A stretch of 64,000 bases of DNA from Lampris incognitus. Taxonomy: Eukaryota; Chordata; Actinopteri; Lampriformes; Lampridae. The stretch lies in assembly GCF_029633865.1 (NCBI RefSeq), contig NC_079214.1, positions 19,470,119 through 19,534,118 of the forward strand, written 5' to 3'. A model generated the notes under the pieces. It was not told the DNA's origin. It saw nothing but the letters and a program-made list of their open reading frames with translations, and ran no database searches. How positions within the stretch are numbered: position 1 is the first letter of the stretch; every line of letters starts with the position of its first letter. This document shows, one piece after another, positions 34,606 through 48,500 of this stretch. Made by a program: the position numbers and the translations under genes.

Positions 34606-37600
34606 TGGATCAGTTGTGGAAGGTGAAATCCACAGTGGTCCCTGTGGTAATAGGAGCACTAGGGGCTGTGACCCCCAAACTGGGAGAGTGGCTCCAGCAG
34701 ATTCCAGGAACAACATCTGAGGTCTCTGTCCAGAAGAGTGCAGTCCTAGGAACAGCTAAGATACTGCGCAAAACCCTCCAACTCCCAGGCCTCTGGTAGA
34801 GGACCCGAGCTTGAGGATGACACACACTACCCAAAAAAGGGCAAGAGGGATATTTTTTTTAAATATATATATTAGTTGTGTGTGTGTGTGTGTGTGGGGG
34901 GGGGGCTTCTCTTCACTTACTGCCATTGTTTTCAAACTCAGCATGGAATATGGCCAACCCTGTTTGTATTGAGTTTATTTGTAAGTAGATGGTATGTCAC
35001 CCGACTGACGGCTCTTTAATTAAAGACTTTTACATGAATAGGCGACACTCACGGGAGGCTGACAATCTGGTGGAACGCGGGCTGGGAAACGTTCTGTTGC
35101 AAATAGCCGAGGTGTCAGCATCTTCCACATCCTGCTGCCAGTGGCTAAAACAAAAGAACACAAACAACAGGTTGGGTTTACAATCTGTAATGGGAGGAAA
35201 CTTGTACATGTGCCTCCATTATCCTCTGGAAGCCTTTAATTGCAGTACCTATAAGTGTAGCTCTGTGAGAATAAGCTTGAGGCCAATCCTCTTAGAAGTT
35301 CCTGGTTCGAACACATGATTTCAAATGTAACGTGTCCATTTCTGTTTTTATGTGTAGGTGTGTTTGCTTGTGTCTCCTGGGTATGTGAGCGAGCGTTCAC
35401 AAATACACAGTAGACTCTCATTTACACGGGCCAATGAAAGTGGTCTGATAAACAAAACAGCAGTAATGTTGAAATTATGATTTATTAACTAGGTTGGAAT
35501 AACTTGCATTTACTTTTTGATGCATGAAATTAGACATTTCAAATTCAAATTAGGCAGAACATATTTTCTGTTTCATATTTTAAACAAACTTTGACTGGGT
35601 ACTGCTGGGCTGTGTTTTCCACAAACTTTCAGGTTATTTGCGGCTAATTACAATTAGCGGCTTTATCTGTTTGTTAGACTGAACATACACCGGCATAGAA
35701 GCGGTGTTGAGTAAAATGTCAGACGTGGCGTGCCATTTGCAGCACAAACAAGAAGCAGAAGCCGCCGGTTGTCAAATCACTGCTTTTAACGCCGTTCTGC
35801 AACAGTAAAGTACATATCTGTCGGTGCGTCAGTGCTGGAGAACAGAAAAGTGTTGTGTTTAGTCACAGTCAGTACCAGACTAGTGGTTGCCAGTGCACTG
35901 ATTTTATGTTGAAATGAATGGTGCCATCACTCTTGATGACATCGGCAAGAGGTGGTGTTTTTCGGGGCTTTCACTCTCACCTATCGGGTGGAGCCATCCT
36001 GACGTCCCGACAGAGCCGTCCAGTCCATGCGCAGTAAGGGTCTCTGGATAAAACACACTCTCCACAACTCTGGTAGTTTGAACAATTCGCCACAGGTACT
36101 TCCACAAGACCAGAATAGGACGACACAAACAGTAAGCCCTGCAGGTGAGGAGCACAAATCTGTTATTCTGAGATAATTGCAATAAAAGGTCCTTACTCTG
36201 CTGTACCCATAAACATTGCTAAGGATGCACCCTGAGATATTGTTGCTGCATTAGGGAATACATTACTTAACATAAGCCAAGAACATGGTACCAATTAAAT
36301 ATTATCAAATGGTTTCATTATATCACCTCTAAGAACTAAACATGGAAACACAGCAACCACAGTACCCTTTTGCAGGATTGCATGGACAGATTGTGCTTGG
36401 ATAGGTCTGACCCAGAGAGAGCTCCATGTAATGGGGAGAGAAATTCATCCGAGTCAAAATGCCAGAGAGGATCATAAAATCTGCTGCAGCCTGCACTATA
36501 ACTTTGGGGAAAATTCAATGGGGCGGCAGGAGGGGAAACATTTGCTGCAATTTCTCGCTTAGATAAAACTACCATTATGAATAAAAATACGAACTGAATA
36601 AACATCAACCTCGGTATCAATAGGGAAACAGAGAAGTTTATTAAACCAGGCTTTGTATCAAGTTATGAAACATACAATTATCTCTGCACCTATATTAAGA
36701 TTCCCTTTTCTGTTGTGTGAAAAAGTGAAAAATGACTGTATAATATTTTATATGAAGTTATGAAAGTATGATTTACCCTCTGAGGATCCAGTTCAATATG
36801 CTGCACTGGCTGAGGCTTAGGAAACAGAACCATTTCTTCTATAATGTGCATTTTGTCATTGGTGTTGATGGCCTTATGTAGCTTCCCATCATCTGCAAGA
36901 CACAAAAGACAACAGGGCTTCACTGGAAGTCAAGGCCAGTTTAAGGGGGAATGATTAAGGATTGCTATAACAATTATTAACACACAAGTCCTTGAGTTTT
37001 AATTAGACTATAAGTGGACACATTGCATGCTTATCTCCTACCCCCCTTTTCTCCCCAATTGTATCTGGCCAATTACCCCACTCTTCTGAGCTGTCCCGGT
37101 CGCTGCTCCACCCCCTCTGCCGATCCAGGGGGAGCTGCAGACTACCACATGTCTCCTCCAATACATGTGGAGTCGCCAGCCACTTCTTTTCACCTGACAG
37201 TGAGGAGTTTCACCAGGGGGACGTAGCGCATGGGAGGATCACGCTACCCCCCCCCCCCCCCGAACTGGAATCCTAACCAACCAGAGGAGGCGCTAGCGCA
37301 GTGACCAGGACACATATCCACATCCGGATTTCAACCTGCAGACACGGCCAATTGTGTCTGCAGGGACATCCAACAAAGCTGGCGGTAACACGGGGATTCG
37401 AACCGGCAATCCCCGTGTTGGTAGGCAACGGAATAGACCACTGTTCTACCCGGATGACCTTGCATGCTTATTTTGACAGACACAAAATCCTATTTTAATC
37501 TCAACAAATATTAACATCAAGCAGGAAACAAAGAAAGAGCCTGAATAACTTGGGATTCCCACCAAATATTAGCAAGGCAAAAAAAAAAAAAAACCAGAAA

Positions 37601-40600
37601 AATGGCAGAAATATCTGCAGATCACTTCTAGGCAGCATAGCTAACACTCATTGACTTTGTGAGTCGCTGATGCATTGTACCTGTCCCAATGAAGAGGACG
37701 TCGTAGGCCCTCTCCATGCCCTGGATCTTGTGCACGGCGATCTGTGTGTAACGCACGCTGCGCTTCAGAAGCAGCGGAGGACTGCGGATCACACTGTCCA
37801 TCAGGAAGTGGTCCTTGACAAAGTTGAGCACCTTATCGGGCATGTGTAAGGATGAGTGGATGCCCATTTGCCGAGCGTGGTTTGTCACACACTGTATGGG
37901 AGTAAATCAGGGATAAAAATTTATTTCGGCTCTTTCAAGCACTTCACTTAAAAACAAAGGGAAGACAGATTTAGATCAATTCAAACAACAATGCTTGATT
38001 TATTTATTCCCAAAAAACAGTAAAAGCAGCATTCTCATTTGCTTCTGAGCCTTTACTGCAAACAAAGGCTTAATAATAAGGCTTAATATCAGCCTTGTGC
38101 ACCCAAAATGGACTTCTCAAACAAAATTTAATCATGAAGATGATTTTTTTTCCTGCTCCTATCAAGTTTTTAGCCTCTGTGCTTCAAATAACTGAAACTT
38201 AAGAAAATACCCACCTTAAAAAGTACTGTATGCTCATATTCAATCTTAAAATCTAATTTCCCCTTTTTAACACCTGCCTGTGTCAATAATTAAAAAAGAA
38301 AATTGGACTTGCCCCCCTCCGGGGGGGGGGGTGAATTGCACCACTGAGCTAAATGACTTGTTAAAACTGATATTTTCTTTGCAGACTGTTTTTGGGAGGG
38401 ACCGGTGAAGGCTTTAGCAACACGTCAGCTAGCCATTAGCTTTGCATACTGATTTGGGCCCTTTTCTGTCTTCCCCCAACTTGTCCTTTGGTCCCAACAC
38501 AGGCTATGTGAACCACAGGTAGGACACTTGAGCCACCACAAAACTGTTCTTCAGGTCAACAACAACTGCTCAAACTCTTACACCTCTGTTAGAGTCACAG
38601 TACTTGTACACAAATAAATATGAAGAGCTGGAAGCGGTTGTCATCCAGCCTTGGCTACACTGGCTTTTCAAAAAAAGATAGTATATCTAAAGAAAGTTAT
38701 AGTAAATATTTGTCTGTGCTGTTGTTCTTTTTATTGGTTATGTAAGGCAAAATAACACATGTTCTTAGCCTGAATTTAGACACGGAAAACATGGAAATAT
38801 TTGTTGGGTTGATGAAAGGGCTGCTGAATTATCAAACGGGTAGATAGAAGGCTGGTGAAAAAGACTGACAGATGGAAATATGCAATCCAATGTTGCTGGA
38901 TTGTGCGAGAACAAACATCCCCTGTGGGTTTAACTGTGGGGGGTATAACCATATATAGGTCAGTGGGTATAACTAGCACTTACCGCCCCAGGCCGTGGTT
39001 CTGGGACTGGATGGTTGTAGGTGTACCACTGCTGGGTCTCCCTGTTCACCTCTCGGTAGCGCCCGCTGAAGACTCTTTCCACCTGGGCCATGGTGAAAGC
39101 ACACACTGCCGAGCTGCCTGACGCTCCTTTATACCTATAATCACAATAAAAACACACAGTTAGGAAGGTTTAAACTTTTAAATTGCCATCTGGGGGCGAT
39201 TACCGACTTCTTAGTGAACCTGAAATCAGTAGTATTACTGACTACAATACTTCAACTCCATAACATTTTATTTCTGTTCTTTTTACCAATACTCTAAAGT
39301 TTTTATGTAGTGGCTTTACATGTAGTGGCGGCAAAAGACTTGAAATAAAAACAAAAACAAAATGCTGGTCGTAACAATTTACTGATTGTTAGTGTGGACA
39401 CAACACACACAAAAAACAAAACAAAACTGGAAAGCACACAAAACTGGAATTGTAAGAAGAAAGATATTGGCGCTCGGTGTTCACTTCCTCCACTCCTCCC
39501 TTACCACTGAGAGGTGAAGACCCCGTAGAAAACAGTGTTCTCCCAGCTGTCTCCTGTGGGCTTCAGGACAAACATGTCTTGGATGATGTTAAAGGGGAAG
39601 CCGTCATCAGGGAGGGAACACAGGAGCTGAGCCTTCAGGAAGGTGGTCCACTTCTTCTGCAGCACCCTCTCGCCTCCCTTGTCACCCTGTAAGCAAAGTA
39701 AACAATCGTTGGACCCTCTAATGTGATCAGGAAAAAAAGGCAAACAAGGTAATTAATAGGATAACCTGCAACCCAAATGAATAGGAGGTGTGCGCCACAT
39801 AAAGAGAACCTGAAAAGCCATAACCTTGGAAAGCCTCGCACAGATGGCTTATTGTGAACAGAGCTGCAGTCCCTCGGCACTCCTTAAGAGGGCGGATTGA
39901 GGTTTTAGGAGAAATGTGGCAAGAGGGAGAGGACTGCACGTGTCATGAACTCTATCGAGGAAAATATGACAAGCTAGAGCTCCTCAGTCACAGCCAACCA
40001 GGAATGACTTGTGATGATGAAAGTTCATATGAGGGAATAAGTTTCTCCTGCTTGGCTTCTGTGAGCTGCAGTAAAAACAGAATTCCAAAGAATCCTCCGA
40101 AAGTAAACTCGGTGCTGCAGCTTTTGAAATACAAAGCTTGGGAGTAGATAACACCCTCCATAAAAAAAAAGAAGATGCCATAGTGCAGAACATGAACTCG
40201 AAATGGTGAAAAGGCTTGCAAATAACAGCGCTTCAGTAATTACAGCTTTGAACCAAAGATCTGTGGTTTACTAATCATGCTGGAAGATAATAGAATTCAG
40301 TCTCCCTTCAAGCCGTCACAAAATATCCTTAAGAGCAGTTATGAGACAACTTAGCTGCTTCCAACAATGACCGAAGTGCTTTTAAACACAATTCAGGATC
40401 ACTTTTTCAAAAATGTAAAAAAAAAAAAAAAAAAAATTACAAACGTCCAGCATTATGAAAATTACACCCAAAAGGAGGCGCTTAAAGAGGAGGACTGCAA
40501 CAATAGGTTTTCTCCAACCCCAACAGCTTGCCTGGCTCAAGGACACACCTAGTCTCAAACTAATCCCACAGCAAAATTCCCAAAACCAAGAACTTCAAAA

Positions 40601-43600
40601 CAGGAGGAGTGAATCACCCTTGAGGAGCTAATATAATGCAAAACTATTCTGCTCTCGCTTCCTCCTCCGAGCGGCTATTAAACAGCAACAATCATGGTGT
40701 TGAACAGTGAGGTGAAGCCACATGGGACTAATACACAGGGCTGGGAGCCAATTACTAGGGCTGTGGTAGTAGTATCCTGTCCACATAATGAGACCACCAC
40801 ATTGCAGCTCTCTCAGCTGTCCATTGTCATTGTTGCTTTGCCTCCCTCTGCAGCTCGCTCGCTCGACTCATAGATTTCATCATCGGGGGAAACTCAGAGG
40901 TCCACACATTTCAGTTCAAACCTCGCCTTTCAGATTCGTTTAACCAATTTTAGATGTTTTTAAAAAAAAAAATTTTTTTTAGCATCAGCAGTGAATGCGA
41001 CACTGAAGTTTTAAAGCAAAGGTTAAGAAAAACTGTGCGACACATTGTTCAAAAGCAGCCTGCTATCCACGCTCCCCCAATCTGCACACCTGAATAAACA
41101 AAAGGAACAGAGCGGTGGAAGGAGGGAGGGGAGCGGGGAAGGAAGGGGGAGAGAGAAAAACAAACCAGTAGTGGAGGTACTTGGCAAACATGGGCAGAAC
41201 GGTAGCTGAAGGACCGTGGAAACAAACAGAGGGCTTGATTCGTCTTATCTTATGACTGACATGCCCTATTTACCGGCTTTTGCAGATATTGAAAGGATAA
41301 ATTCAATGCGACTCAAACTGTTAAGACACTGAAAAACGACTTCCAAACAATACGGAGACAGAAGAATAATTGCGTGCTTACACTTCTCAGACATGGGATG
41401 AATATATGGAGCCTACTCACTGGGAGGGGCTTTTATATCTTTGTGTTAACCAAACCGAACCCTAATCCTTCAATTCAGCACTTACTCCCTACCAGGGCAG
41501 CTGACTTGGGCATGCACATTACTACATGAGAGAAAACAGTTGCGTCCTCTGACAGCTTGCAATGTTCACAACGAAGCAGTTTGGTTTGCCCTGGAGTTAG
41601 TTGTTCACCCACAGCAAAACCAATAACGGGAATGGAAAAGCGTCAATCTGTGAACGATTGTCTTTATATGGTATTCGCGGTGGCCTGCACGACAACAGCT
41701 TATATGTAGTGTTTTTATTTAGTCTAGCAAAAGCAGCGGCAAACCAGGAAGTGCGGGTTGTAAGTTTACACATTCACGGAAATTTTGCGCAGCAAAGTGT
41801 CTGCCAGCGACGTCACTGCCGGGCACTTTTCTGCACAGTTTTGACAGCCTTTCAGCAACACACAGGAGACTGCCGAGTATTACGGCTGATAATGGAGCGT
41901 TATCCCTATAATGTATGCAGAGATAATGTTAAAAACCCATCAGTTCCCATTTAAGTATCTAATCAACAGACCAAAGAGTGCACCCTGCAACACTACTGTA
42001 CTCCCATAGCAGAGAATGCTGCATTCCAGCAAAATAAAAGGAGATCTATAGAGCGGCACGGCCAATTTTCCTCTCTCTCTCTTGCACAGCTCATCTGCAG
42101 CAAGCTGCCACAGTCTAAGGCCATTTCCATCAATGATTTCCATATATAGACGCATGTAGGTGCATGGTTGGCTGAAAGAGGTGTCACTGTGCTGAGTGCC
42201 AAAGCTGAGCAAGACTAAGTCATTAAGCTGTCATTTAAGATTACATGCTGTCCCCACGATTACTCACATTACTGCCTCCACGAACAAGCGGCATCAGTCA
42301 GTACGGGATGCTGAGTCTCCAGCTTGCATATCAGGCAGCCTTCTAGACATTTAATTGATCTGATAACAGGTGGAAAGGGATAAGGTCTAATGCTGATTTT
42401 TTGGGATGACTGACCACAGAAAACTTTTAAGGAAAGGGGAAGAAAAAAGGAAATCAGTGCAACTGGAACTGATCTGAGTGAATTCTCTAGTACGGGACTT
42501 TATGTGCTTTGCCTGCAAAAAAAAAAAAAAAAAAAAAACATACAGGAGGAGAAAAAGTATTTCATGTTGCTGCAAAGCGCCCTTGAATACTAATAACGTC
42601 TGCAAAGCTCAAAGCGCTGGCTGGAGGAGGAATGGAGAGAGCCAGAGGGATGGACAAGAGCAGCTGACATTGTGAGGGAGATGGAAGGAGATGGGGAGAT
42701 GACATTGCAGAGGGAAAAGGGAGGGAGCGAGGGGTGGGGGAGGAGGGGGGGGCTGGATTCAGGAAAGAATGTTTGCATCAACTCCCACACAGATACTCAA
42801 AAAGTCAAACAAACAAAACTCTTACACCTACACGGACATGGCATGCGATCATGTTATCAAGCATGCTTTTTTTTCCTTCAGGAACACACCCCTCATAGTT
42901 TTGGAGGTGATTGTTTTAGGATTAAGAAGAGGATGTAGAGCTCTACTGTATTTCTTGTTTTGACCCAGCAGTTACGTGAAGTGAGCAGGCAGCTACCCCC
43001 AGATATCCTACCTTACACACGCGAGCGATCCTCGACACAATGGTGTTGTCGAAGAAGTCGAATTCTTTTCCCGCCTCACTAAAGAAGAAGTATATCTTGT
43101 CGTCGTCACCCACCGGGTTACCAGCCGGCTGACTCTCCTCGATGTAAGCCGACCCAACAAAGACTGGATCTGTCAACAAGACAAAACATGCTGTTTCCCG
43201 CAAAACAAGAACGCTTAGTGAGACGCAGAACAACATAATGCTTTGCCTATCATCTTCTCTAAAGTGTTCAGGGGAACAACCTCAGCTATCTCATCACTTG
43301 TCTGCAGAAAAGAAAGCATATGTTCGTAAGTGGGAACTGAACTGAAAAGTCATGTGGGAAATTTGATCTGTGTGATCCTTGGAAAATGGAGGGCACAACA
43401 TCCCCTGCACAACTATACTCAGTGGGGATGCTTCAGTTGGTGCACTTTACATGAATTACCCTGATATCAAAAGACAAGAGAGGTCTTAACCGTGAACAAA
43501 GTGTGGCTTGCTATGGTAATAGCAGTGCCAGCCAGCTGGGGCTGTTTTGATGTGCATGTGCCGCGACTGATAGCACCCAGCTCCCGCAATTTAAAGGGGC

Positions 43601-45303
43601 TTGTCTTTGCTCTCAATCTGCGTGTAATAGAGAGTGTGCCTCACTAATGATCTCCACTTTCGGAGCTTATCTAGTTTGCTGGGTAGAAAGCGGAAGATGT
43701 GTTGGAAAAAAAAAACATAAGATTGCCATCTTCACGAGCAAATGGAGTTCACCTTGCAGCCAGTTTAAAGAGTTTTCTGTCTTCAAGGCCGTGCCCTGCC
43801 CCAGACTCTTGTAAATTACAGGTTCATTACCCTGGAAGTTGCTGACAGTGCCAGCGTACAACTCTCCATCTGAGAAAAATGAAAACAAATGAAAGAGGAT
43901 TCAGAATACTATTGCCATATTAGTATAACACTGCTAGGAGTCTGACCCAGTGCATTTCTGTAATTAAAATGCGCAAATTTTAAGATCATTAACTCAAAAA
44001 CAGAATAAAAACGGCACTCGGTGGACTTTCTCCACTAAGCCCACTAAGTGCAGTTACCACAAGAGTTCAAGCAACATGCTGCAACTGGCAAACACTGGCA
44101 AGCTATGCAACCATTACAGAAAAGTATTACTTAGTGATCAGACAAATCATATCTCCAAGCTGTAGTTTTGGAAATTGCACCTGATTAATTACAAACTGAT
44201 TGATAAATAAACTGAATGCATTTCCATGGTAATCGGTGCCAGTTTCCAAACCAGACACCCTGGTACAGGCAGGCAACATTAGCAGTTAGATCACGAATCC
44301 TCATTACTGCCTCCGCGTCGCAGGCGACATCAAAGCAGCGATGGTGGAAATGAGAAGTTCTTGTTTCAAAAGCCTTTAGCCACTTTCCAGAGTAAAACCA
44401 TTCATTAATGATATCCTTCTTCATGCAATCCAACCCTAAATAACAGTCAGAAACAAGGACACGTTGGGCCTCATTCATCATGAATCGTTCATATGGACAA
44501 ATTTGTTCTTACACACTCATTGATTTTTTTTTTTAGCTCTCAAGATAGTCTGACAGTCAGAAGAAAAGCCTGATGGCTATTTATAATACCTTCCCCCCAA
44601 CATCTGTTGTCTACCTCTTGCAACGAGCGATCCCCCAGGCCTGCAAAGACATCAGTGTTAGCCAATCGGTGTCTATATTCAGGGGTTACCCAGGTTCTAC
44701 ACTGGTCTCTGACACAAACTTCAGGGCTACAAATTCCACGGGTATGCAAGAACAAATTCGTATGTACGTATGCACAACTGATGAATGAGGCCCAATATTG
44801 TGCCACAGATGCAAAGCGCAACTGTTGTGTGACTTTGTGATACAGGGTCATTGTCTTAAGTTTGTAATTGGAAATAGGCCTTTGTATTGTGTGTACATTT
44901 TCAATTGAGTAGCTAATGTTACATATGGTTTACGATCATCCTGACTGGACGCTTAACACTGCACATTGTATGACAGATGCTTTTGCAGCGGTTCGACAGA
45001 GCCCAAGTGACCTTGTCTGAATTAGGTTTTTAGCTAACCAACAACCAAGAAAAGCAAGCTGACACATCAAAAACACTTAAAAACTTTTGTGAAAAGATTT
45101 GTTTGAGCATGTTAAAGGTGATAAAGCACATCTTGTTTGCATATTTGTCGATGGGCATTGGCAATACCAAGTGTTTTGAATACAAGAATAGTGGAGAGAG
45201 AGAATAGTGGTGGGGGTGCAGAAAAACTATAATTTGCCAATGAAGTTCCCATAATCCTTCTTACCAAAGGTGATTATGATAACATCTTTAATGTCTTACA
45301 ACA

Positions 45304-45344
<41 letters not shown>

Positions 45345-45419
45345 TGCACTCGCAGACATTTCAGTTACCCCCGCCCATCTACACATATGGTACTGCTAAC
45401 ATGTGAGACTAGCAAATGT

Positions 45420-45511
<92 letters not shown>

Positions 45512-48500
45512 ATATGAGTTTTAGGAGCCAGGTTCAAGAGGTGCTTTGCATCTGAAAAAAAAATTAATTGTTCAGTGCTACGTACCAACTATGATGGCAG
45601 TGGATTTGTACTCTGGATTGAAGGGGCACCGGCTGCGCCCATCCTCCATCGCGACTTCACCCATCTCGTCTTTCTCCAGCGAGAATGTCGACGTGTTCTG
45701 GAATCACAAACAGCCCGACTCCTTCAAGAACATTCCTACTGAACCCCTCTTCCAGTGAAAATACAGTCAGCTCCAGTGAGTTCAATGACCTGAAGCTCAT
45801 TCCTTGCTCTTACATTTTTTAAAGGAAAATCAGTTCAGACTTCTAATCAAAGGTCATGGTACACAAGCAGCCGTTTGATGGAATTTATACCAGCAATTTG
45901 CAATATCTAGAGCCGTGTTACTGATATGAAACTATTTGCCCTATTATCTATATAAGGAGATGCAAAAATAAGACAATATTTACAACACAAATAAGTTGTC
46001 CATAAACCCCCATCTTTAATTATCCTCTACAAGCACAGTTCTCATGGCTACACTGTGAGTTATGGGGGCTGTCTGATGAGGCTAAGCACCCCTGAATGAC
46101 CTCTGAGCCCCCCTGAAGAAGAAAAAAATTCAGCATAAGGGGGGCTTGAAGACTGAATTGAAGTAAGTGATGGCATTTGAGTTTTTGAATATTGTATTGG
46201 AGATAATTTCTCCTGGCAAAAACAGGGCCACCCTGAATTACCTGGTGTAATTTGCACACTGCTCATAGCCAATCTGAGATCTAACCTAAAAAGCAAAGAT
46301 AATATGGCTTTGACTTTGCAGCATCTACTGCTTAACCTCTGGGATGTCACACTGGCAAAGCTTTGTCCATCTTTTCACTAACAAAACTTTTAAACATACG
46401 GTTACAGAATGTTACACCCTCTTTTTTTTTAATCGATATTATTCTGCAGTACTGTGTTGCAAATTGCGATAAAACACATTTTACCACTGTTATTACGATT
46501 TATTACATCTTAACCTCAGAGCATATTCAGCTGTTGGGGAGATGGGAAGACTCCGGGATACTTGCACACTGTGTTCTGCAATATGTCAGCATGATGTTAA
46601 GTGGGAGGCTAAACAGCTCACAGGCCTGAGAGATGTGTGGAATCCCAGTTCAGGACCTATAGTCCTGCCAAGTCCTACTCATTCCAAGTAGTCCCAAGTT
46701 CTTGTTTCATTGTGACATCAAATGTTTATTTCCTGGTTTTAGGAGCCCAACTCCCTCCAAACTTGGTTGCTTCCTATCACAGGACTCAAAGTCATCCTGT
46801 TTGGATGCTGGCTGCCATCACTCACAGTGCAAGCATTCCCCAGACAAAAACCCAGGGAGTCCCCGGATCAACCGCTTCCTTGTCAGAGGAAAACCACATA
46901 ACCCCTCATTGACTTCCCTTGCTCTGAGGGATTTTGTCATGCTCAAACAGCAAGAAATAACCATTTTATCCATAACCATTTTATCCACCACTACATGGTG
47001 GATAAAAGGCCTTGATTCCCCAAGAATACAACAAGAACATGACAATTACATTTGGGTGAAAGGAAGGGCAAAAACGGGCAGAAAGAAAAAAAAAAAGCTT
47101 AATTTCACAGACTGAGGGAACATTTAGGCCTGTATGGATTGAGGAATCATCACTTACTATGTAGGCACAGATGGGACTGAAGGCATAGGTGCCGCACACA
47201 TAAAGATGAGTGCTGTTTAGCCGCAGCAGAATCTTGATGTAGTTGAAGCAATCAGTCTGGGTAAAGAAGAAAATGAAAATGTGAGGACTAGGAATGCATG
47301 AGAAATATTTAATCCCGAAAACTGAAAGTGATGAGAAAGGATAAGAGTAAGATTGTTATCCTGACAGCTGTGCTCCGTTTCCTCAAAATTACTCCCTTGC
47401 GAAATACCACTTCAGGGCAAATTTTTAGGCATATGAATACAAAGATCTGGGAAAAAAAGAAAACATAACAAAAACTATGGTGCACTCGAAAAATGCTCCT
47501 TGTTCGAGAAAACACCGCTGAGTAAATCTCCCGCCATCACGCAACAACTGCTGTGTGAGCTTGCTTTGATATACAGACTTTTGTACAATGCAGTACACAG
47601 ATAACCTGGGCTTGTCGCCCGGGGATACAGCAGCTGGCACGACAACAAGGTAACAGGCAGCCGGAGAAATTCAGTGTACAGTTGGGGAGAGAGAGAGAAA
47701 AAAAAAACTGCAATTCACAAGCAGGTCTGCACACTTGATGAATCTATTTGCAGCCAGTTGAAGGTTTTGTCAAAACAGAACTCAGCAGCTCCATCCAAAA
47801 CGGCTACAAAAGGGGGAGTCTTAATAGGGCACTGGACCGCTTTGGTGCGGAGCAGCTGGGCGTTCATTCTGCAAGTTTCTCACAATCCTACTGAAGAAAA
47901 ATCTTTTGTATTCGGATAAGAAATGCTTCAGCAAAAGATGAATGCCATACTTTATTGATCCAAGTAGTGTAAATTCTCCTTTTACTTTCTCCATTCCTCG
48001 GAAAAGTTCAGCAACGAGGCCAGTATCTAGGCAGAGGGCCATTTGAAAAGGGCAGATGCTTGCTGACAAAGGGGCTTTAACCTGGTTGAAAGATGACTCC
48101 CTGCTCACTGCTCACCCTGTTGCCCTAAGCCGATCACTCAGAATGGCTTTGTGTTCAATGACGTTGCTCTCTCAAGGGTTTGACAACATGTTCCTTCTAC
48201 ATACTTACATCATATGTCTCATTTACTCAGATAAGTACAGGTTGAAAGATGTGTCTTACCTGTAGATTCTTCCCTTTAAAGCTGCACTCCTCTCTCTTTC
48301 CAGCAGGAGTGCCCCATGTCAACTAAACAAAGAACACATTATGTCATGAGAAACAGGGAGAACCACCTTTATTACATCTCCAATGTTGGGTGTCTTGCGG
48401 TTGTTGCGGTGGGAGTAGTTATCACTGATGAGGGTGAGGGATGGGGGGGGGGGCAACAATGACTATCAATACATTATTGAGGAGGCTCATATCAATACTG

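Noticed and set aside
45270-45524. Frame with Val-Cys repeats
   Set aside because: Translation of the TG and TA repeats; not a protein.
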